Part shown: piece after piece, positions 42,357 through 51,509 of the stretch
How positions within the stretch are numbered: position 1 is the first letter of the stretch
How the letters are laid out: each line of letters opens with the position of its first letter
DNA from: Tangfeifania diversioriginum
GTDB taxonomy: Bacteria > Bacteroidota > Bacteroidia > Bacteroidales > Prolixibacteraceae
Assembly (NCBI RefSeq): GCF_900141875.1
Contig: NZ_FQZE01000009.1
Location: 1-64,000 of the forward strand
Length of the DNA: 64,000 nucleotides
Direction: 5' to 3'
Made by a program: the position numbers and the translations under genes
The notes under the pieces: model-generated
Database searches by the model: none
What the model was told of the DNA's origin: nothing
The model's input: the letters and a program-made list of their open reading frames with translations, nothing else

Positions 42357-43334
42357 TTACAGGTTGAAATAACGATAAACCTCTTCGTAGTTTTTCACCT
42401 CCATCAAATCGGCGCGCAATTTGGCGGCTCCCGGAAAACTGTTAAGGTAAATTTTGTAAAACCGTTTCAGAATATTGAAATTTTTGATGCCTCCCCAGGT
42501 TTGTTCGAAAAGCCGCGTGTGCTCCAATAATTTTCGAATGCGTTCCTCTTGTGTGATTTCCGTATTTTCTGGATCGAAGAACCATGGGTTCTGAAAAATT
42601 CCACGGCCAACCATAATTCCATCGGCACCGGTTTCTGCAGCTTTTTTGAGTCCGTCAGCATACGAAAAAATGTCGCCATTTCCGTGAAGCGGAATGTGAG
42701 GTTTTACCTGGTTTTTTACGTTCACAGCCTTAGCAATTTCGTCCCAGCAGGCTTCACCTTCAGACTGCATGCGTTGAGTGCGGCCATGTAAAATAATCGC
42801 AGCCGGATCGGTTTCCTGCAAATGTGAAATCCATTCCTCCGTTTGGTGCTGTTTTATGCCTGTGCGGGTTTTTACGCTCACCGGTAAATTGGTTCCTTCT
42901 TTGGTAGCCAAAATTATTTCCTTTGCCAGGCCTGGTTCGCCAATAAGTGCACTGCAAGCACCGGTTTTTACCACTTTTTTTACCGGGCACCCCATGTTGA
43001 TGTCAAGCCCGTCGAAATCATAATTTTCTGAAATATGTTTTGCTATGGTGTGATAAACTTCCGGATTACGGCCCCAAATCTGGGCCACCAGTTTTACGCC
43101 TTTTGCTTTTAACAGCTCATTTTCTGAATCATTTACAATTAGCCGTTCCGAAACCCGCTCCCGGCCTTTGGGATGGTTCATTCCTTCCACCGAGGTGAAT
43201 TCAGTAAAAACGATCTGCAGTTTTTCGGGGGCTGCCATACCGAGTACGATTTCGCGAAAAACCGTGTCGGTAACATCTTCCATGGGCGCCAGCGAAAATG
43301 CAGGGTCTGGTATATTTTGCCAAAAGTTGACCAT
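42357..43334 (-). CDS. tRNA-dihydrouridine synthase
   Basis: The 325-residue flavoenzyme starts at ATG 43334 (MVNFWQNIPDPAFSLAPMEDVTDTVFREIV); the upstream frame runs into a repeat. Family motifs: APMEDVTDTVF for FMN binding, QIWGRNPEVYHTIAKHI, DGLDINMGCPVKKVVKTGAC (catalytic Cys), ILHGRTQRMQ, GNGDIFS and GADGIMVGRGIFQNPW. It reduces specific uridines of tRNA D-loops with NADPH. Which Dus subgroup is not decided. The C-terminal domain ending VKNYEEVYRYFNL is normal. Confidence 0.94.
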   Translation of the reverse strand: MVNFWQNIPDPAFSLAPMEDVTDTVFREIVLGMAAPEKLQIVFTEFTSVEGMNHPKGRERVSERLIVNDSENELLKAKGVKLVAQIWGRNPEVYHTIAKHISENYDFDGLDINMGCPVKKVVKTGACSALIGEPGLAKEIILATKEGTNLPVSVKTRTGIKQHQTEEWISHLQETDPAAIILHGRTQRMQSEGEACWDEIAKAVNVKNQVKPHIPLHGNGDIFSYADGLKKAAETGADGIMVGRGIFQNPWFFDPENTEITQEERIRKLLEHTRLFEQTWGGIKNFNILKRFYKIYLNSFPGAAKLRADLMEVKNYEEVYRYFNL

Positions 43335-43339
43335 ATAAA

Positions 43340-43490
43340 ATTTCAAATTACAATTTCCAAAATACAAATAAGCTCCAATTTCCAATTAGTAATTTCCAAA
43401 TAAGAGCAGCTAAATCTGTTTGGATATTTGAATTAAAAAAATTGGAATTTATTTGAGTTTTGGTATTTGATATTTGGTGTTTTTCAAATT
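43340..43490. repeat. Low-complexity dispersed repeat of CCAAATA / TATTTGG units, dyad-symmetric
   Basis: The 150 bases between dus and trhO consist of degenerate CCAAAT, CAAATA and their complements arranged as an imperfect inverted repeat (CCAAATATC AAATACC on one arm, TTTGGAAATT TTTGTATTTTGG on the other, minus strand). I recall comparable elements in many Bacteroidota genomes. The element supplies the last ~15 codons of trhO ([10 protein letters not shown]) and the spurious extension of dus. Confidence 0.5.
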
Positions 43491-44510
43491 TTGTTCCGAA
43501 CGAATCAGTGCCAAACTTTTCCGGTATTTCCGGCTGTTGCCAAATTTTTTGGCTTTTGGTTTTTTCCCGGAAGTTTTTCCATTTTTTTCTTCCTGACACT
43601 CCGGTGTGCAGCACCCTTCATGTTTTTCGGCGCACTCCGGGCACTGTATGAAAAGAATATGGCAGCCTTCGTTGGCGCAGTTGGTGTGCGTATCACACGG
43701 TTTTCCGCACTGGTGGCACCGCGAAATAATTTGTCCGCTTACGCTTTCGCCAAGCCGTTCGTCGAACACAAAGTTTTTCCCAATGAATTTTGAATCGAGA
43801 TTGGCGGTTTTAATTTGCCGGGCATATTCCAGCACGCCGCCATGCAACTGGTTCACATCTTTAAAACCCTGATTTTTCAGGTAAGCGCTGGCTTTCTCGC
43901 AACGAATTCCGCCGGTGCAGTAAAGCAGAATTTTTTTATCTTTTTTGTCCTGCAGCAGGTCGGTCGCAATTTCCAGTTCTTCGCGGAAAGTATCCGCTTC
44001 GGGGCAAATGGCCCCTTCAAAATGGCCCACTTCGCTTTCGTAATAGTTGCGCATGTCAACCACCACGGTGTTTTTCTGGCCAACAAAATTGTGAAACTCC
44101 AAGCCAGTGAGGTGTTTGCCCACGTTGGTCACATCGTAATTTCCGTCATCCAGACCGTCGGCTACCAGTTTAGGGCGTACTTTTATGGTGAGTTTATAAA
44201 ATGACTTTCCGTCGTCTTCAATGGCATATTTGATAGGAATACCTTTCAGAATTTCATATTTACCGAGTGTTTTCAGGAAGTCATCAAAATGATGTGCCGG
44301 CACGCTCATCTGGGCATTGATTCCTTCGCGCGCCACGTAAATGCGCCCGAAACAATTCAGTGCAAACCAGTCGCGGTAAATGCTGTCCCTGAATTCCTGA
44401 GGGTTTCCCAGATAGTGATATTTGTAAAACGAAATGGTTTTGCGTTTAAACGGTTCCTCCATTAAACGCTTTTTCAGCTCTTCCTTATTTATTCTGTTGT
44501 GTAAAAACAT
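43449..44510 (-). CDS. trhO: tRNA uridine(34) hydroxylase, rhodanese-like (TrhO/YceA)
   Basis: The 353-residue protein has the N-terminal ferredoxin-like domain ([37 protein letters not shown]) and the rhodanese domain ([20 protein letters not shown], active cysteine in [18 protein letters not shown]), then a C-terminal zinc-type cysteine cluster ([34 protein letters not shown]). TrhO hydroxylates U34 of tRNA on the way to 5-carboxymethoxy- or methoxyuridine. The last ~15 residues ([10 protein letters not shown]) are encoded by a dispersed repeat and are not expected to be conserved; the core probably ends at [11 protein letters not shown]. Confidence 0.92.
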   Translation of the reverse strand: MFLHNRINKEELKKRLMEEPFKRKTISFYKYHYLGNPQEFRDSIYRDWFALNCFGRIYVAREGINAQMSVPAHHFDDFLKTLGKYEILKGIPIKYAIEDDGKSFYKLTIKVRPKLVADGLDDGNYDVTNVGKHLTGLEFHNFVGQKNTVVVDMRNYYESEVGHFEGAICPEADTFREELEIATDLLQDKKDKKILLYCTGGIRCEKASAYLKNQGFKDVNQLHGGVLEYARQIKTANLDSKFIGKNFVFDERLGESVSGQIISRCHQCGKPCDTHTNCANEGCHILFIQCPECAEKHEGCCTPECQEEKNGKTSGKKPKAKKFGNSRKYRKSLALIRSEQNLKNTKYQIPKLK

Positions 44511-44646
44511 ATTTTTTTGAAAATAATGGGGGCAAAAATAGACATTTCAAAAATAAGGACAAAATAGTGTTTTTATTGAATGGGGTATTTCCAGGCTTTT
44601 ATGGAAAAGTGATATCAGCTAATATATTAGGAGAAGAATGACCATT

Positions 44647-45162
44647 TTATTTCTCCAAAAGTACTTCAACTTTTCGGATGATTTTTTCAAAATCTTCCTC
44701 GTTAAAACCGATGTAGGCTACCTCAATAGTTCCGTTTTTATCGATGATGAAATTTCGGGGAATATTTTGTTTGGCGTATTTCGAAAAAATTTCACGCTCA
44801 GGATCGGGATAGAAAGGCAACGCGAAATGGTGTTCTTTTTTAAATTTATTTACCTCTTCCCATGTATGCTCGCGGCCAATTACCATTACTTCAAAATCTT
44901 CACGTTTTTTGAATTTTTCATACACATCATTTTCAAGGTGAGGGAGTTCTTTCCGGCACGGAGGGCACCAGGTGGCAAAAAAGTTGATCCAGACCACTTT
45001 CCCTTCCAGGTCAGAGAGCGATTTTGATTCGCCGTTTTCAAGCGTAAGGGTAAAATCCGGTGCTTTTTGGCCTTCAGTAACAAAAGTGAATTCGTCCTGT
45101 GCGTTGAGGTTGAAGGCAAATAAAAATAAAATGATTGTCAGTAGCGAAGTTGTTGGTTTCAT
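44647..45162 (-). CDS. TlpA/ResA-like thiol-disulfide oxidoreductase
   Basis: Starting at ATG 45162 the 171-residue protein has a clean signal peptide (MKPTTSLLTIILFLFAFNLNA) and one thioredoxin-fold domain: EGQKAPDFTLTLENGESKSL, FFATWCPPCRKELPHLENDV with the CPPC motif, and NIPRNFIIDKNGTIEVAYIG with the cis-proline loop. The upstream in-frame start at 45216 would read through a hairpin and is rejected. Such periplasmic reductases keep cytochrome or other cysteines reduced. A hairpin lies between it and purC upstream. Confidence 0.9.
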   Translation of the reverse strand: MKPTTSLLTIILFLFAFNLNAQDEFTFVTEGQKAPDFTLTLENGESKSLSDLEGKVVWINFFATWCPPCRKELPHLENDVYEKFKKREDFEVMVIGREHTWEEVNKFKKEHHFALPFYPDPEREIFSKYAKQNIPRNFIIDKNGTIEVAYIGFNEEDFEKIIRKVEVLLEK

Positions 45163-45174
45163 ATTGGAATTAAT

Positions 45175-45207
45175 AGTCATAGCACCACTTTGAGTGGTGC
45201 CATGACT
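45175..45207. repeat. 33-base hairpin between purC and the TlpA-like gene
   Basis: AGTCAT and ATGACT flank GCACCACT-TTG-AGTGGTGC with one A-C mismatch, a 14-pair stem. On the coding (minus) strand it is followed by ATTAATTCC, not a U-run, so a terminator is unlikely. The inner CACCACT..AGTGGTG resembles the CACCG..CGGTG REP-like units at 5.5 kb. It may be a REP-type unit or an intercistronic mRNA stem. Confidence 0.6.
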
Positions 45208-45217
45208 TTTTATCATT

Positions 45218-46168
45218 TTATACTTGTCCCATTAAAAATTCGGTAACCGCAATTTCAATGCGTTTACTTATTTTTGAGGTATCTGATTTCATAAAATTGT
45301 CGCCGGTAATTTTTTCATATAGCTCGATGTAGCGGTCAGAAACGGAATTGATAAACTCGTCGGTCATCTCCGGAATTTGCTGGCCTTCTTTTCCCTGAAA
45401 ACCATTCTCGATGAGCCACTGACGAACGAACTCTTTTGACAGCTGTTTTTGGGGTTCGCCTTTGCCCAGGCGTTCTACATAGCCATCAGCATAAAAATAG
45501 CGCGAAGAATCGGGTGTGTGGATTTCGTCGATGAGGTAAATTTTGTCGTCATTTTTACCGAATTCGTATTTGGTATCCACCAGGATTAATCCTTTTTCGG
45601 CTGCCATTTTTGTTCCGCGTTCAAATAGTTTGCGGGTGTAATCCTCCAGCATTTCATACTCCGCTTTGTCCACCAGTCCCTGGGCAATAATTTCCTCGCG
45701 CGAAATGTCTTCATCGTGACCTTCGTCAGCTTTGGTTGTGGGGGTAATTATCGGCTGGTCGAACTTTTGGTTTTCAACCATTCCTTCGGGCAGGGGCACT
45801 CCGCAAATCGACCGTTTCCCGTCGCGGTACTCGCGCCAGGCATGACCGGTAAGGTAGCCGCGGATAACCATTTCCACCTTGTAAGGTTGGCACATGTGAC
45901 CCACTGTAACATTGGGGTCGGGCGAATCAATTTTCCAGTTGGGGACAATATCAGCCGTGGCATCCAGGAATTTTTCGGCAATCTGGTTCAGTACTTGTCC
46001 TTTGAAAGGAATTCCTTTGGGTAGTACCACATCGAAGGCCGAAATGCGGTCGGTGGCCACCATCACCAGGATATCGTCATCGACGTTATACACGTCGCGC
46101 ACTTTCCCGTGATACACACTTTTCTGGTGGGGAAAATGATAATCTGTTTTTGTTAATGCTTTGCTCAT
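45218..46168 (-). CDS. purC: Phosphoribosylaminoimidazole-succinocarboxamide synthase (SAICAR synthetase)
   Basis: The 316-residue purine enzyme carries the expected motifs: [99 protein letters not shown] and [15 protein letters not shown]. Length fits the long bacterial/eukaryotic-type form seen in Bacteroidota. It condenses CAIR with aspartate. It lies 29 bases after phoH on the same strand, so the two may be co-transcribed. Confidence 0.97.
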   Translation of the reverse strand: MSKALTKTDYHFPHQKSVYHGKVRDVYNVDDDILVMVATDRISAFDVVLPKGIPFKGQVLNQIAEKFLDATADIVPNWKIDSPDPNVTVGHMCQPYKVEMVIRGYLTGHAWREYRDGKRSICGVPLPEGMVENQKFDQPIITPTTKADEGHDEDISREEIIAQGLVDKAEYEMLEDYTRKLFERGTKMAAEKGLILVDTKYEFGKNDDKIYLIDEIHTPDSSRYFYADGYVERLGKGEPQKQLSKEFVRQWLIENGFQGKEGQQIPEMTDEFINSVSDRYIELYEKITGDNFMKSDTSKISKRIEIAVTEFLMGQV

Positions 46169-46197
46169 TTTTTATTCTGTTTTTTTGTTTTGGTCTC

Positions 46198-47160
46198 TCA
46201 TCGCGCCTGTTCTTTTTCTTCAGCGTGTTTGTCGTAGGCATCTACAATATCGCGCACCAGGCGATGCCGTACAATATCATTTCTGTTGAACTGAACAACT
46301 GAAATAGACTCAATGTTCTTCAATATTTTCATGGCAAACAATAAACCTGAATTACTTCGTCGCGGAAGGTCGATTTGGGTAATGTCTCCGGTAATTATGA
46401 ACTTGGTATTCAGTCCCATGCGGGTGAGGAACATTTTCAGTTGGTTGATTGTGGTATTCTGCGCCTCGTCGAGAATGACAAACGCATTGCTCAGCGTGCG
46501 GCCGCGCATAAATGCCAGCGGGGCAATTTGTATAATGTCGTCGCGCAGGAAATCTTCCAGTTTGCGTGGTGGAATCATATCCTGTAACGCATCGTACAGC
46601 GGCTGCAGGTACGGATCGATTTTTTCTTTCAGGTCACCCGGCAAAAATCCCAGGTTTTCACCCGCTTCCACTGCCGGGCGGCTCAGGATAATTTTTTTGA
46701 TTTCACGGTTTTTCAATGCCCGAACTGCCAGCGCAATTGCGGTATAAGTTTTTCCTGTTCCGGCAGGGCCTATCGCAAAAACCAGGTCGTTTTTCAGGCT
46801 CTCCTCCGTGAGCTTTCGTTGGTTGGGAGTGCGTGCTCTCACCGGTTTGCCGCTGTTACCGAAAACGATGATGTCTTTTTCACCGGCGGTTTCTTCTTCA
46901 ATCGACGAAATACCGGTGGCCATTATCTGCAGGATAATTTCCTCGGTTAATACATTAAACTGAAAATAGTGATCGAGAAGCAAGGCAAACTTCTTTTCGA
47001 ACGTTTGAATCTCTTTTTCTTCTCCCTGTATATGAAGTGCATTACCACGGGCAGTTAATTTCAGCTTGGGAAACAATGTTTTGATGAGGTTCATTTTCGC
47101 ATTGTTGATCCCAAAAAACTCCAGCGGGTCAATCCCTTCGAGGTAAATTCGTTTTTCCAA
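46198..47160 (-). CDS. PhoH-like ATPase
   Basis: The 320-residue protein is a PhoH family nucleotide-binding protein: N-terminal KH-like region (LKLTARGNALHIQGEEKEIQ), Walker A LVFAIGPAGTGKTYTAIALA near residue 133, SRPAVEAGENLGFLPGDL, PLAFMRGRTLSNAFVILDEAQN (Walker B) and TGDITQIDLPRRSNSGL. The family is linked to RNA metabolism, often with YbeY; in this window the neighbours are purC downstream and the divergent DUF2723 gene. The C-terminus ends in YDKHAEEKEQAR. Confidence 0.93.
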   Translation of the reverse strand: MEKRIYLEGIDPLEFFGINNAKMNLIKTLFPKLKLTARGNALHIQGEEKEIQTFEKKFALLLDHYFQFNVLTEEIILQIMATGISSIEEETAGEKDIIVFGNSGKPVRARTPNQRKLTEESLKNDLVFAIGPAGTGKTYTAIALAVRALKNREIKKIILSRPAVEAGENLGFLPGDLKEKIDPYLQPLYDALQDMIPPRKLEDFLRDDIIQIAPLAFMRGRTLSNAFVILDEAQNTTINQLKMFLTRMGLNTKFIITGDITQIDLPRRSNSGLLFAMKILKNIESISVVQFNRNDIVRHRLVRDIVDAYDKHAEEKEQAR

Positions 47161-47258
47161 TCAATTCATTTTTTAATTTCTGTAGCTCAAAATTACAAAA
47201 TTAATTGCATTTCGGGTTGAACCTTTTCTTCGCGGCGTGTATATCATACCAAAAATTT

Positions 47259-50234
47259 ATGCTGAAAAAATACGATGTTAAACTGACAGGCATACTATTG
47301 TTTGTTGCCACACAGGTATTATACATTTCTACATTACAACCGACCACAAGTTTTTGGGATTGCAGCGAGTTTATCCTTTCTGCGTCGAAACTCGAAATCA
47401 ATCACCCGGCCGGGGCGCCGCTGTACATGCTCGCCGGCCGGTTGTTTTCGCTTCTGTCGATGGGAAATCCCGAAAAAACAGCGTGGGCCATAAATTTAAT
47501 GTCGGCGTTTTTTAGCGCACTCACCGTATTTTTGCTGTTTCATATTTTGGTGCTGATTATTCGCAAATTTGCCGACAACCGGCTTTTGGTAATTGGCAGC
47601 GCGTTGCTCGGTTCAGCAACATTTGCAGTGACTGATTCATTCTGGTTTTCGGCTGTGGAAAGCGAGGTGTACGGACTTTCCATGTTTATGCTCGCAATTT
47701 CATTTTGGGCAGCGTTAAAATGGGAACAAGGTTTTGGCAGGCCCGGCAATGAGAAGTGGTTGCTTTTCCTGGCGCTGATTACCGGGCTTGGAATGGGAGT
47801 TCATTTGCTCAACCTGCTGGTTTTGCCTTCTGTTGTAATGATTTGGGGCTTTAAAATATGCGGCTACAACACGAAAAATGTCTTACTGTTTTTCAGCGCA
47901 GGCAGTGCACTGCTTTTGTTTGTTTTGTATGTTTTAACACCGTTTACTTTGAAATTTCTGGCGTTTTCCGATTATCTTTTTGTGAACCGTTTTCGTTTGC
48001 CATTGCATTCCGGCGTGTTGGCGGGCATTGCAGTAATTTTTGGCTTTCTAAGCTTTTTGATTTTCTACTTTAAAAAGAAAACATCAAAAACAGGGGTGGT
48101 AATTACTTTTTTGGTGCTTCTTTTTTTAGCCGGATTCTCTGTGTATTCCGTGAATGTGATTCGCTCGTCAGCCAATCCGCCGGTCAATTTTGGACAACCC
48201 GATAATATTTATTCGCTGATAAATTACCTGAACCGCGAGCAATATCCAAAGCGGCCACTACTGACCGGCCAAAGTTACAATTCCCCGGTCGTGAGCGCAA
48301 ATGAACGTTTTTCAAAAAATTATCAGGAGGGGAAATACCGTAAAACCAATCTGGCTCCAACGTATAAATTCGATAAAGCCACAGAAACAATCTTTCCGCG
48401 GATGTACAGCCGCGAAGATCGGCATGTGAAGGCCTATAAAAGCTGGATCGATATTAAAGGGAAAAAAGTGAGAACGCACTCCGGCCGCTGGGAAACGTTG
48501 GTTGTTCCTACACTTTCCGATAATCTCCGGTTTTTTGTCCGCTACCAACTGGGATACATGTTTGGGCGGTATTTTATGTGGAACTTTGCGGGCCGGCAAA
48601 ACGATATTCAGGGCGATGGCAGCGCAATGCACGGCAACTGGCTGTCGGGGATAAATTTTATCGACAGCTGGCGGCTTGGCCCTCAGGAAAAATTTCCTGA
48701 CTGGCTGAAAAACAACAGAGCACAAAATAAATATTTTATTATTCCCCTGGTTTTTGGACTCGTAGGTTTGTTTTTTCATTACAAGACGCACCGCGAAACT
48801 TTCTGGATTGTGATGGCGCTTTTTATTTTGGGCGGGCTGGGACTGACAATTTATATTAACGAAATCCCGATTACTCCACGCGAACGCGATTACGTTTTTG
48901 TGGTGGCTTTTATGGCTTTTTGTTTTTGGATTGGCATAAGTTTGCCGGCCATCGTTTCTAAATTTGACAAATTCAAGAGGAAAAATTTGTGGATCGGAAT
49001 TACTTTTTCGTTGCTTTTTTGCGCCGCACCGGTTTTAATGCTCACTCAGAATTTTGACGATCACAACCGTGCAAACCGTTATGCTGCCCGCGATTTTGCC
49101 GCGAATATTTTGAATTCGTGCCCCGAAAATGCCATTCTTTTTACAAGTGGAGACAACGATACCTATCCTTTGTTGTATTGCCAGGAAGTGGAAAAATTAC
49201 GTACCGACGTGCGGATTGTCATTATGCCGTTTTTATCGGCTGACTGGTTTATTGGCGGGTTGCGCGAACCAAAGTACAACGATAGCGGATTGCAAATGAT
49301 GCTGCCTCAAAGAAAGTACGATTTTGGGAAACTTGATTTCATACCGGTGCTGAACCGCATTCATCGTGACACATCGTGGGAAGAGGGATTGCAGTTTCTG
49401 AAAAGTGATAACAAAAAGTCGAAAGTAACACTGAATTCAGGTGAAACAGTCGATTTTCTTCCATCGGACAACTTTTCTTTTCTTGTTTACGATGGTGGAA
49501 ATGAAGGAGAAATTGACGTTTCGCTGAAAAACAAAAAATACCTGTACAAACACGAACTGGCTTTGTGGGATATTATCAGTTCAAATGCGTTGCAGCGTCC
49601 TATTTGTTTTGTGTCGGACCAGGAGGCCGGGAAATACGGATTGCAGGAGCACCTGAAATGCCGCGGTTTTGTTTACCAGGTTGTGCCCGGTAAATTTGAA
49701 AAAACCGATATTTTTTCCCTGGGAAATTTTGATGCCGACAAATTGTACGAAAAACTGACGGAAGCATTTCAATGGGGAAATATTTCGAACCCTGCTGTGA
49801 ATATCGACTGGAATACCCGGCTGAATTTTAATGTTTTCCAGGTGCGGAATGTGTTTAACGAAGTGGCATTCGCTTTGCTGAAAAAAGGCGAAAAAGAAAA
49901 AGCGGCCAACCTGATGGAACTTTCACTGGAGCATTTCCCGTTGTCTCAGTTGCCTTACGATATTTTTACCGTTCGGCAGGTTGAAATTTTATACGAAGCG
50001 GGGCTGACTGAAGAAGCCGAAGTTTTTATTGCGAATCTGGAAAATGATATCACTCAAACACTCGACTTTTTTCAAACGCTAGACGAATCGCGTCGGGCTG
50101 GCGAACAGGAAGAAATACAGCGGCAGCTATATTACCTGAACCGTTTGGCCGTGTTTGCCGCCAAAAACGGAATGGCTGTAAAAAGCAGAAATATGAAACA
50201 AAAACTGGAAATGTACCTTCAGTCGTTCAGCTGA
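47259..50234 (+). CDS. DUF2723 multi-pass membrane protein (glycosyltransferase-like)
   Basis: The 991-residue protein (ATG 47259; an in-frame TTG at 47205 is not favoured) has ~12 membrane helices in its first ~620 residues and a soluble C-terminal part of ~350 residues with tetratricopeptide-like helices (AFALLKKGEKEKAANLMELSLEHFPLSQLP). The start YDVKLTGILLFVATQVLYIS, the early TTSFWDCSEFILSASKLEINHPAGAPL and the later NEIPITPRERDYVFV and CPENAILFTSGDNDTYPLLY are the marks of DUF2723. The early acidic WDCSEF loop resembles the catalytic loop of GT-C enzymes (protein O-mannosyltransferase type). In Bacteroidota it is proposed to act in protein or envelope glycosylation, not proved to my knowledge. 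Confidence 0.88.
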   Translation: MLKKYDVKLTGILLFVATQVLYISTLQPTTSFWDCSEFILSASKLEINHPAGAPLYMLAGRLFSLLSMGNPEKTAWAINLMSAFFSALTVFLLFHILVLIIRKFADNRLLVIGSALLGSATFAVTDSFWFSAVESEVYGLSMFMLAISFWAALKWEQGFGRPGNEKWLLFLALITGLGMGVHLLNLLVLPSVVMIWGFKICGYNTKNVLLFFSAGSALLLFVLYVLTPFTLKFLAFSDYLFVNRFRLPLHSGVLAGIAVIFGFLSFLIFYFKKKTSKTGVVITFLVLLFLAGFSVYSVNVIRSSANPPVNFGQPDNIYSLINYLNREQYPKRPLLTGQSYNSPVVSANERFSKNYQEGKYRKTNLAPTYKFDKATETIFPRMYSREDRHVKAYKSWIDIKGKKVRTHSGRWETLVVPTLSDNLRFFVRYQLGYMFGRYFMWNFAGRQNDIQGDGSAMHGNWLSGINFIDSWRLGPQEKFPDWLKNNRAQNKYFIIPLVFGLVGLFFHYKTHRETFWIVMALFILGGLGLTIYINEIPITPRERDYVFVVAFMAFCFWIGISLPAIVSKFDKFKRKNLWIGITFSLLFCAAPVLMLTQNFDDHNRANRYAARDFAANILNSCPENAILFTSGDNDTYPLLYCQEVEKLRTDVRIVIMPFLSADWFIGGLREPKYNDSGLQMMLPQRKYDFGKLDFIPVLNRIHRDTSWEEGLQFLKSDNKKSKVTLNSGETVDFLPSDNFSFLVYDGGNEGEIDVSLKNKKYLYKHELALWDIISSNALQRPICFVSDQEAGKYGLQEHLKCRGFVYQVVPGKFEKTDIFSLGNFDADKLYEKLTEAFQWGNISNPAVNIDWNTRLNFNVFQVRNVFNEVAFALLKKGEKEKAANLMELSLEHFPLSQLPYDIFTVRQVEILYEAGLTEEAEVFIANLENDITQTLDFFQTLDESRRAGEQEEIQRQLYYLNRLAVFAAKNGMAVKSRNMKQKLEMYLQSFS

Positions 50235-50236
50235 TT

Positions 50237-50605
50237 TTATGAATTTTCCGATAAACAGGTATCTGCATTGAATGGCAGCATATTTGCCGAATCGATTTTG
50301 AATGGATCGCTTTTAATCATCGTGTCGCAGCCCGGTGCCACAAACTGGTGGTTGCCCGTTTGGTGGTTCATTACCGAAATAAAAAGGACAATAGAAACCA
50401 ATGCGGCTTTTACCGGAACATTCGACCAGGAAAAAATCCATTTAAAAAATCCGGCAAATGAATTTTGAAACGTGCGGTACGACGCGCTTTTAATCATGAA
50501 TAAATGTTCCAGTCTTTTCCCAATTCCCGGATCAGCCGAAACATTTTTTGAATCTTCTTCAAAAAGCCGGGTTAAATCATCGTCAGTAAATCCGTTTTTA
50601 TTCAT
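50237..50605 (-). CDS. Small membrane protein, probable partner of the adjacent ECF sigma factor
   Basis: The ~122-residue protein (ATG 50605, or 50614 three codons earlier) has a charged cytosolic N-terminus (DDDLTRLFEEDSKNVSADPG...), a transmembrane helix at ~residues 65-82 (VPVKAALVSIVLFISVMN) and a short tail with two cysteines. Its start overlaps the sigma gene by 8 bases, so it is translationally coupled and is likely the anti-sigma factor or membrane regulator; no zinc motif is seen. I do not recognise a family. Confidence 0.6.
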   Translation of the reverse strand: MNKNGFTDDDLTRLFEEDSKNVSADPGIGKRLEHLFMIKSASYRTFQNSFAGFFKWIFSWSNVPVKAALVSIVLFISVMNHQTGNHQFVAPGCDTMIKSDPFKIDSANMLPFNADTCLSENS

Positions 50606-51191
50606 GGTTTCCATTTATTACAATTCCTTTTTCCGTCATTTTTTTTGATAATTCGAGACGTGCGTAATGCAGCCTCGACTTTACAGTTCCTTTGGGAAGT
50701 TCCAGTATTTCTGAAATTTCTTTGATGCTGAAATTTTCTTTGTACCTCAAAATCAAAATTGATTTCTGGTTTTCATCGAGTTGTTCCAGCTCAGCAAATA
50801 TTTGGGTTATCAAATCCTTTTTATCTTCGTCGCTTTCCGAATCCTGCCCGGCCGAAATTTCTGCAATGTCAGCATCTGACGAGATAATTTTTCTGACTTC
50901 CTTTCTCCGGTATTCATTTTTGCACATGTTGTTTGCCACCGAAAAAATCCAGCTCGAAAAACGATAATCGGCGTTGAACAGCTCCGGCTTATGAATAATT
51001 TTTACGAAAATATCCTGCAGCAAATCATTCGCCAGTTCGCGGTCGCTGCCAAGCATTCTGAAAAAGTAGTAAAAAAGCCGCTGATGATAACGTGCATACA
51101 GCTCGTTAAAAGCCATCTTGTCGCCGTTCCTGATGCGCAACATCAGTTTTTCATCGGTAACTTTTTGTATGTCTTTTTGCGTAAAAATCAA
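50598..51191 (-). CDS. RNA polymerase ECF sigma factor
   Basis: A 197-residue ECF sigma factor. Region 2: NELYARYHQRLFYYFFRMLGSDRELANDLLQDIFVKIIHKPELF and RFSSWIFSVANNMCKNEYRR. Region 4: LDENQKSILILRYKENFSIKEISEILELPKGTVKSRLHYARLELSKKM, a standard helix-turn-helix. An acidic linker (ISAGQDSESDEDKKDL) joins the two. It is coupled on both sides: its start overlaps the DUF3098 gene by 4 bases and its end overlaps the small membrane-protein gene. It differs from the sigma gene at 7.2 kb in sequence and partners. Confidence 0.93.
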   Translation of the reverse strand: MIFTQKDIQKVTDEKLMLRIRNGDKMAFNELYARYHQRLFYYFFRMLGSDRELANDLLQDIFVKIIHKPELFNADYRFSSWIFSVANNMCKNEYRRKEVRKIISSDADIAEISAGQDSESDEDKKDLITQIFAELEQLDENQKSILILRYKENFSIKEISEILELPKGTVKSRLHYARLELSKKMTEKGIVINGNHE

Positions 51192-51394
51192 TTCTTTTTA
51201 AAAATAACGAAGATTAATAATCCATAGGCTGATAAAATGATAACCGGTGCCAGCGTTATTCTTCTGAAACTGAACATTTCTTCACTGAATTCTCCCTGTA
51301 CTTTTTCAGGCCCTGCCATCAGCAAAAATCCCGCGACAAGTAAAATTAAAACTAATGTGATTGAAAAATATAATTTACGGCTAAAAATTTTCAT
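51188..51394 (-). CDS. DUF3098-like two-helix membrane protein
   Basis: The 68-residue protein has two transmembrane helices (residues ~9-27 and ~49-65) separated by EEMFSFRRITLAPVI, which is the hallmark of DUF3098, a short protein of Bacteroidota often encoded near cell-division or transporter genes. Function is unknown. The stop overlaps the start of the ECF sigma gene by 4 bases (ATGA), so it is the first gene of a three-gene unit, an unusual partner for a sigma factor. Confidence 0.75.
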   Translation of the reverse strand: MKIFSRKLYFSITLVLILLVAGFLLMAGPEKVQGEFSEEMFSFRRITLAPVIILSAYGLLIFVIFKKN

Positions 51395-51509
51395 CTTTAC
51401 ATATTGAATACAGCAATTATCCGGTAATACACGCGAAAAATAAAAGGTTCAATATTTTTGAAGATTTTTTTAGTGTTTTGAACAAACCGGAAATAATCAG
51501 AAAAAAATT

